Source: an uncultured Paracoccaceae bacterium | GTDB lineage: Bacteria; Pseudomonadota; Alphaproteobacteria; Rhodobacterales; Rhodobacteraceae | Assembly: GCA_947503935.1 (NCBI GenBank) | Contig: CANNFR010000008.1 | Location: forward strand, 62,001-126,000 | Length of the DNA stretch: 64,000 nt | Direction of reading: 5' to 3' | Program-made: the position numbers and the translations under genes | Shown: positions 63,028 through 64,000 of the stretch, piece by piece | How positions within the stretch are numbered: position 1 is the stretch's first letter | How the letters are laid out: every line of letters begins with the position of its first letter | Notes under the pieces: generated by a model | Seen by the model: only the letters and a program-made list of their open reading frames with translations | The model's database searches: none | Told to the model about the DNA's origin: nothing

Positions 63028-64000
63028 ATGAAACTTACCGCCGCGACCGTGGACAAGTTGCAGCCGACCGACCGGCGGCAGGAAATACCCGACGCGCTTT
63101 GCGTGGGGCTCTACCTGACCGTGCAACCTACCGGGAAGAAGGGCTGGCAGGTGCGTTACCGGAACGGCGGAGTGCATCGGCGCATGACGCTGGGCGCCTA
63201 TCCGATCCTGTCTCTGGCGGATGCCCGGCAACGGGCTCGGGACGCGCTTGCGGCGGCGGCCGAGGGCCGAGACCCTGCCGAGGAAGTCCGGGCGGCTAAG
63301 GCTCCCAAGCCCGAGACTGACCGCGACAGGGTGGCGACCCTATTCGGCACCTACGCTAAGCGTCACTTGGCCAAGCTGAAATCCGGCGACGTGGTAAAGC
63401 GCGAGCTGGAGCGTCATGTGATCGCGGCATGGGGCGACCGGGACATTCACGGCATTGCCCGCCGCGACGTGCTCGACCTTCTCGACGGCATCGCCGACAG
63501 CGGGCGCGTGGTCACGGCAAACCGGGTCAGGTCTTACCTTTCCGGGTTCCTCAACTGGTGTGTTGAGCGCGACGTGATCGGCGCTTCGCCTGCGGCAGGG
63601 GTGCGGCCCGTGGCGAAGGAAGTCAGCCGCGACCGCGTTCTGACCGACGACGAAATCCGATGGTTCTGGCGGGGTTGTGAGGCCGAGGGTTTCCCGTGGG
63701 GGCCGCTCGGCAAGCTGCTGCTGTTGACCGGTCAGAGGCTTTCGGAAGTGGCGGGCATCCGCGACGGCGAGATTGAGGGGCAGGTGTGGCTCTTGCCGGG
63801 CGCGCGGGTGAAGAACGGGCGGGCGCACCACGTGCCCCTGTCCGACGCTGCGCGCGCTGTGCTGGACGGCATGGACCGCTTTGCGGGGACCGACCTCTAT
63901 CTCACGACGAATGCAGAGACGCCCGTCAGCGGCTTCCACAAGGGGCGCCAGCGGCTTGCCGAGGCGATGGCGAAGGCTGCGGCCGAGGAACGCGGCGAGG
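63028..64000 (+). CDS. Tyrosine-type site-specific integrase (3' end outside window)
   Basis: 324 codons are in the window and the frame is open at the right edge. N-terminal DUF4102-type arm-binding domain (DALCVGLYLTVQPTGKKGWQVRY, MTLGAYPILSLADARQRAR), core-binding region around 100-190, and the start of the catalytic domain with the first active-site Arg in LLLLTGQRLSEVAGI and the downstream HHVPLS. The second Arg/His and Tyr lie outside. This P4-like group integrates at tRNA 3' ends, in agreement with the adjacent tRNA-Asn fragment. A CGGAGG site precedes the ATG. Confidence 0.93.
   Translation, partial: MKLTAATVDKLQPTDRRQEIPDALCVGLYLTVQPTGKKGWQVRYRNGGVHRRMTLGAYPILSLADARQRARDALAAAAEGRDPAEEVRAAKAPKPETDRDRVATLFGTYAKRHLAKLKSGDVVKRELERHVIAAWGDRDIHGIARRDVLDLLDGIADSGRVVTANRVRSYLSGFLNWCVERDVIGASPAAGVRPVAKEVSRDRVLTDDEIRWFWRGCEAEGFPWGPLGKLLLLTGQRLSEVAGIRDGEIEGQVWLLPGARVKNGRAHHVPLSDAARAVLDGMDRFAGTDLYLTTNAETPVSGFHKGRQRLAEAMAKAAAEERGE

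Overview
The window is a GC-rich alphaproteobacterial chromosome segment, almost certainly from the marine Roseobacter/Rhodobacteraceae group. The evidence is a DMSP demethylase gene (dmdA) directly followed by acuI, lineage-typical small families (Usg, DUF4169 plus ribbon-helix-helix behind fumC, DUF2927, PAS_5, a Hint-domain protein), GcvT-like and Pst/Pho gene content, and CtrA-type TTAACCAT half-sites. Positions 1-57542 read as core chromosome. Positions 57543 to the right edge read as an accessory region bounded by tRNA remnants.

Layout. 1-2268: 3' part of a Cache-domain histidine kinase and an orphan polyamine-type binding protein (minus strand). 2420-6521: a coupled operon of DUF2182, DUF1326, DinB-like, dmdA and acuI. 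6531-12063: hypothetical and PAS_5 genes, yicC-gmk-gamma carbonic anhydrase, and a Cys/Met-metabolism PLP enzyme. 12246-19627: the complete phosphate regulon phoR-pstSCAB-phoU-phoB with a three-unit Pho box. 19750-27104: DUF2927, the fumC operon, a Hint-domain protein and a two-subunit molybdenum hydroxylase. 27261-38924: the leucine/isovalerate degradation genes ivd, mccB, mccA, HMG-CoA lyase and methylglutaconyl-CoA hydratase. Two cassettes interrupt them: a five-gene secreted-protein set with three LprI-like paralogues, and a macro-domain/ASCH/membrane set. 38926-57401: DMT exporter, UDP-glucose dehydrogenase, a double PilJ-N protein, gluQ-methyltransferase-trmFO, an outer-membrane barrel, lysE, two small membrane coiled-coil proteins, gyrA, usg, a lytic transglycosylase, ornithine cyclodeaminase-arginase with a divergent Lrp regulator, dsbB-dedA, and a zinc peptidase.

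Accessory end. After tRNA-Leu(CAA) comes a 5'-damaged phage-like ORF. Next is a divergent restriction-modification pair whose DNA C5-methyltransferase is intact but whose PD-DxK endonuclease has an in-frame TAA. Then comes an XRE-ImmA/IrrE protein with a T4-beta-family partner behind a 19-bp-arm inverted operator. Last are a 3' half of tRNA-Asn(GUU) that looks like an attachment site and a tyrosine integrase that runs off the window.

The least explained signals are intergenic. One is a family of about 71-nt elements with two hairpins (three copies, two of them an inverted pair) whose stems covary between copies. Another is a family of seven perfect short palindromes with a TTC-TGC-GAA core in two clusters. 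A third is a motif placed just behind two stop codons. A fourth is a three-fold GTGCAC array with exact 11-bp period. The strongest protein-level candidate for an undescribed system is the XRE-ImmA/beta pair.
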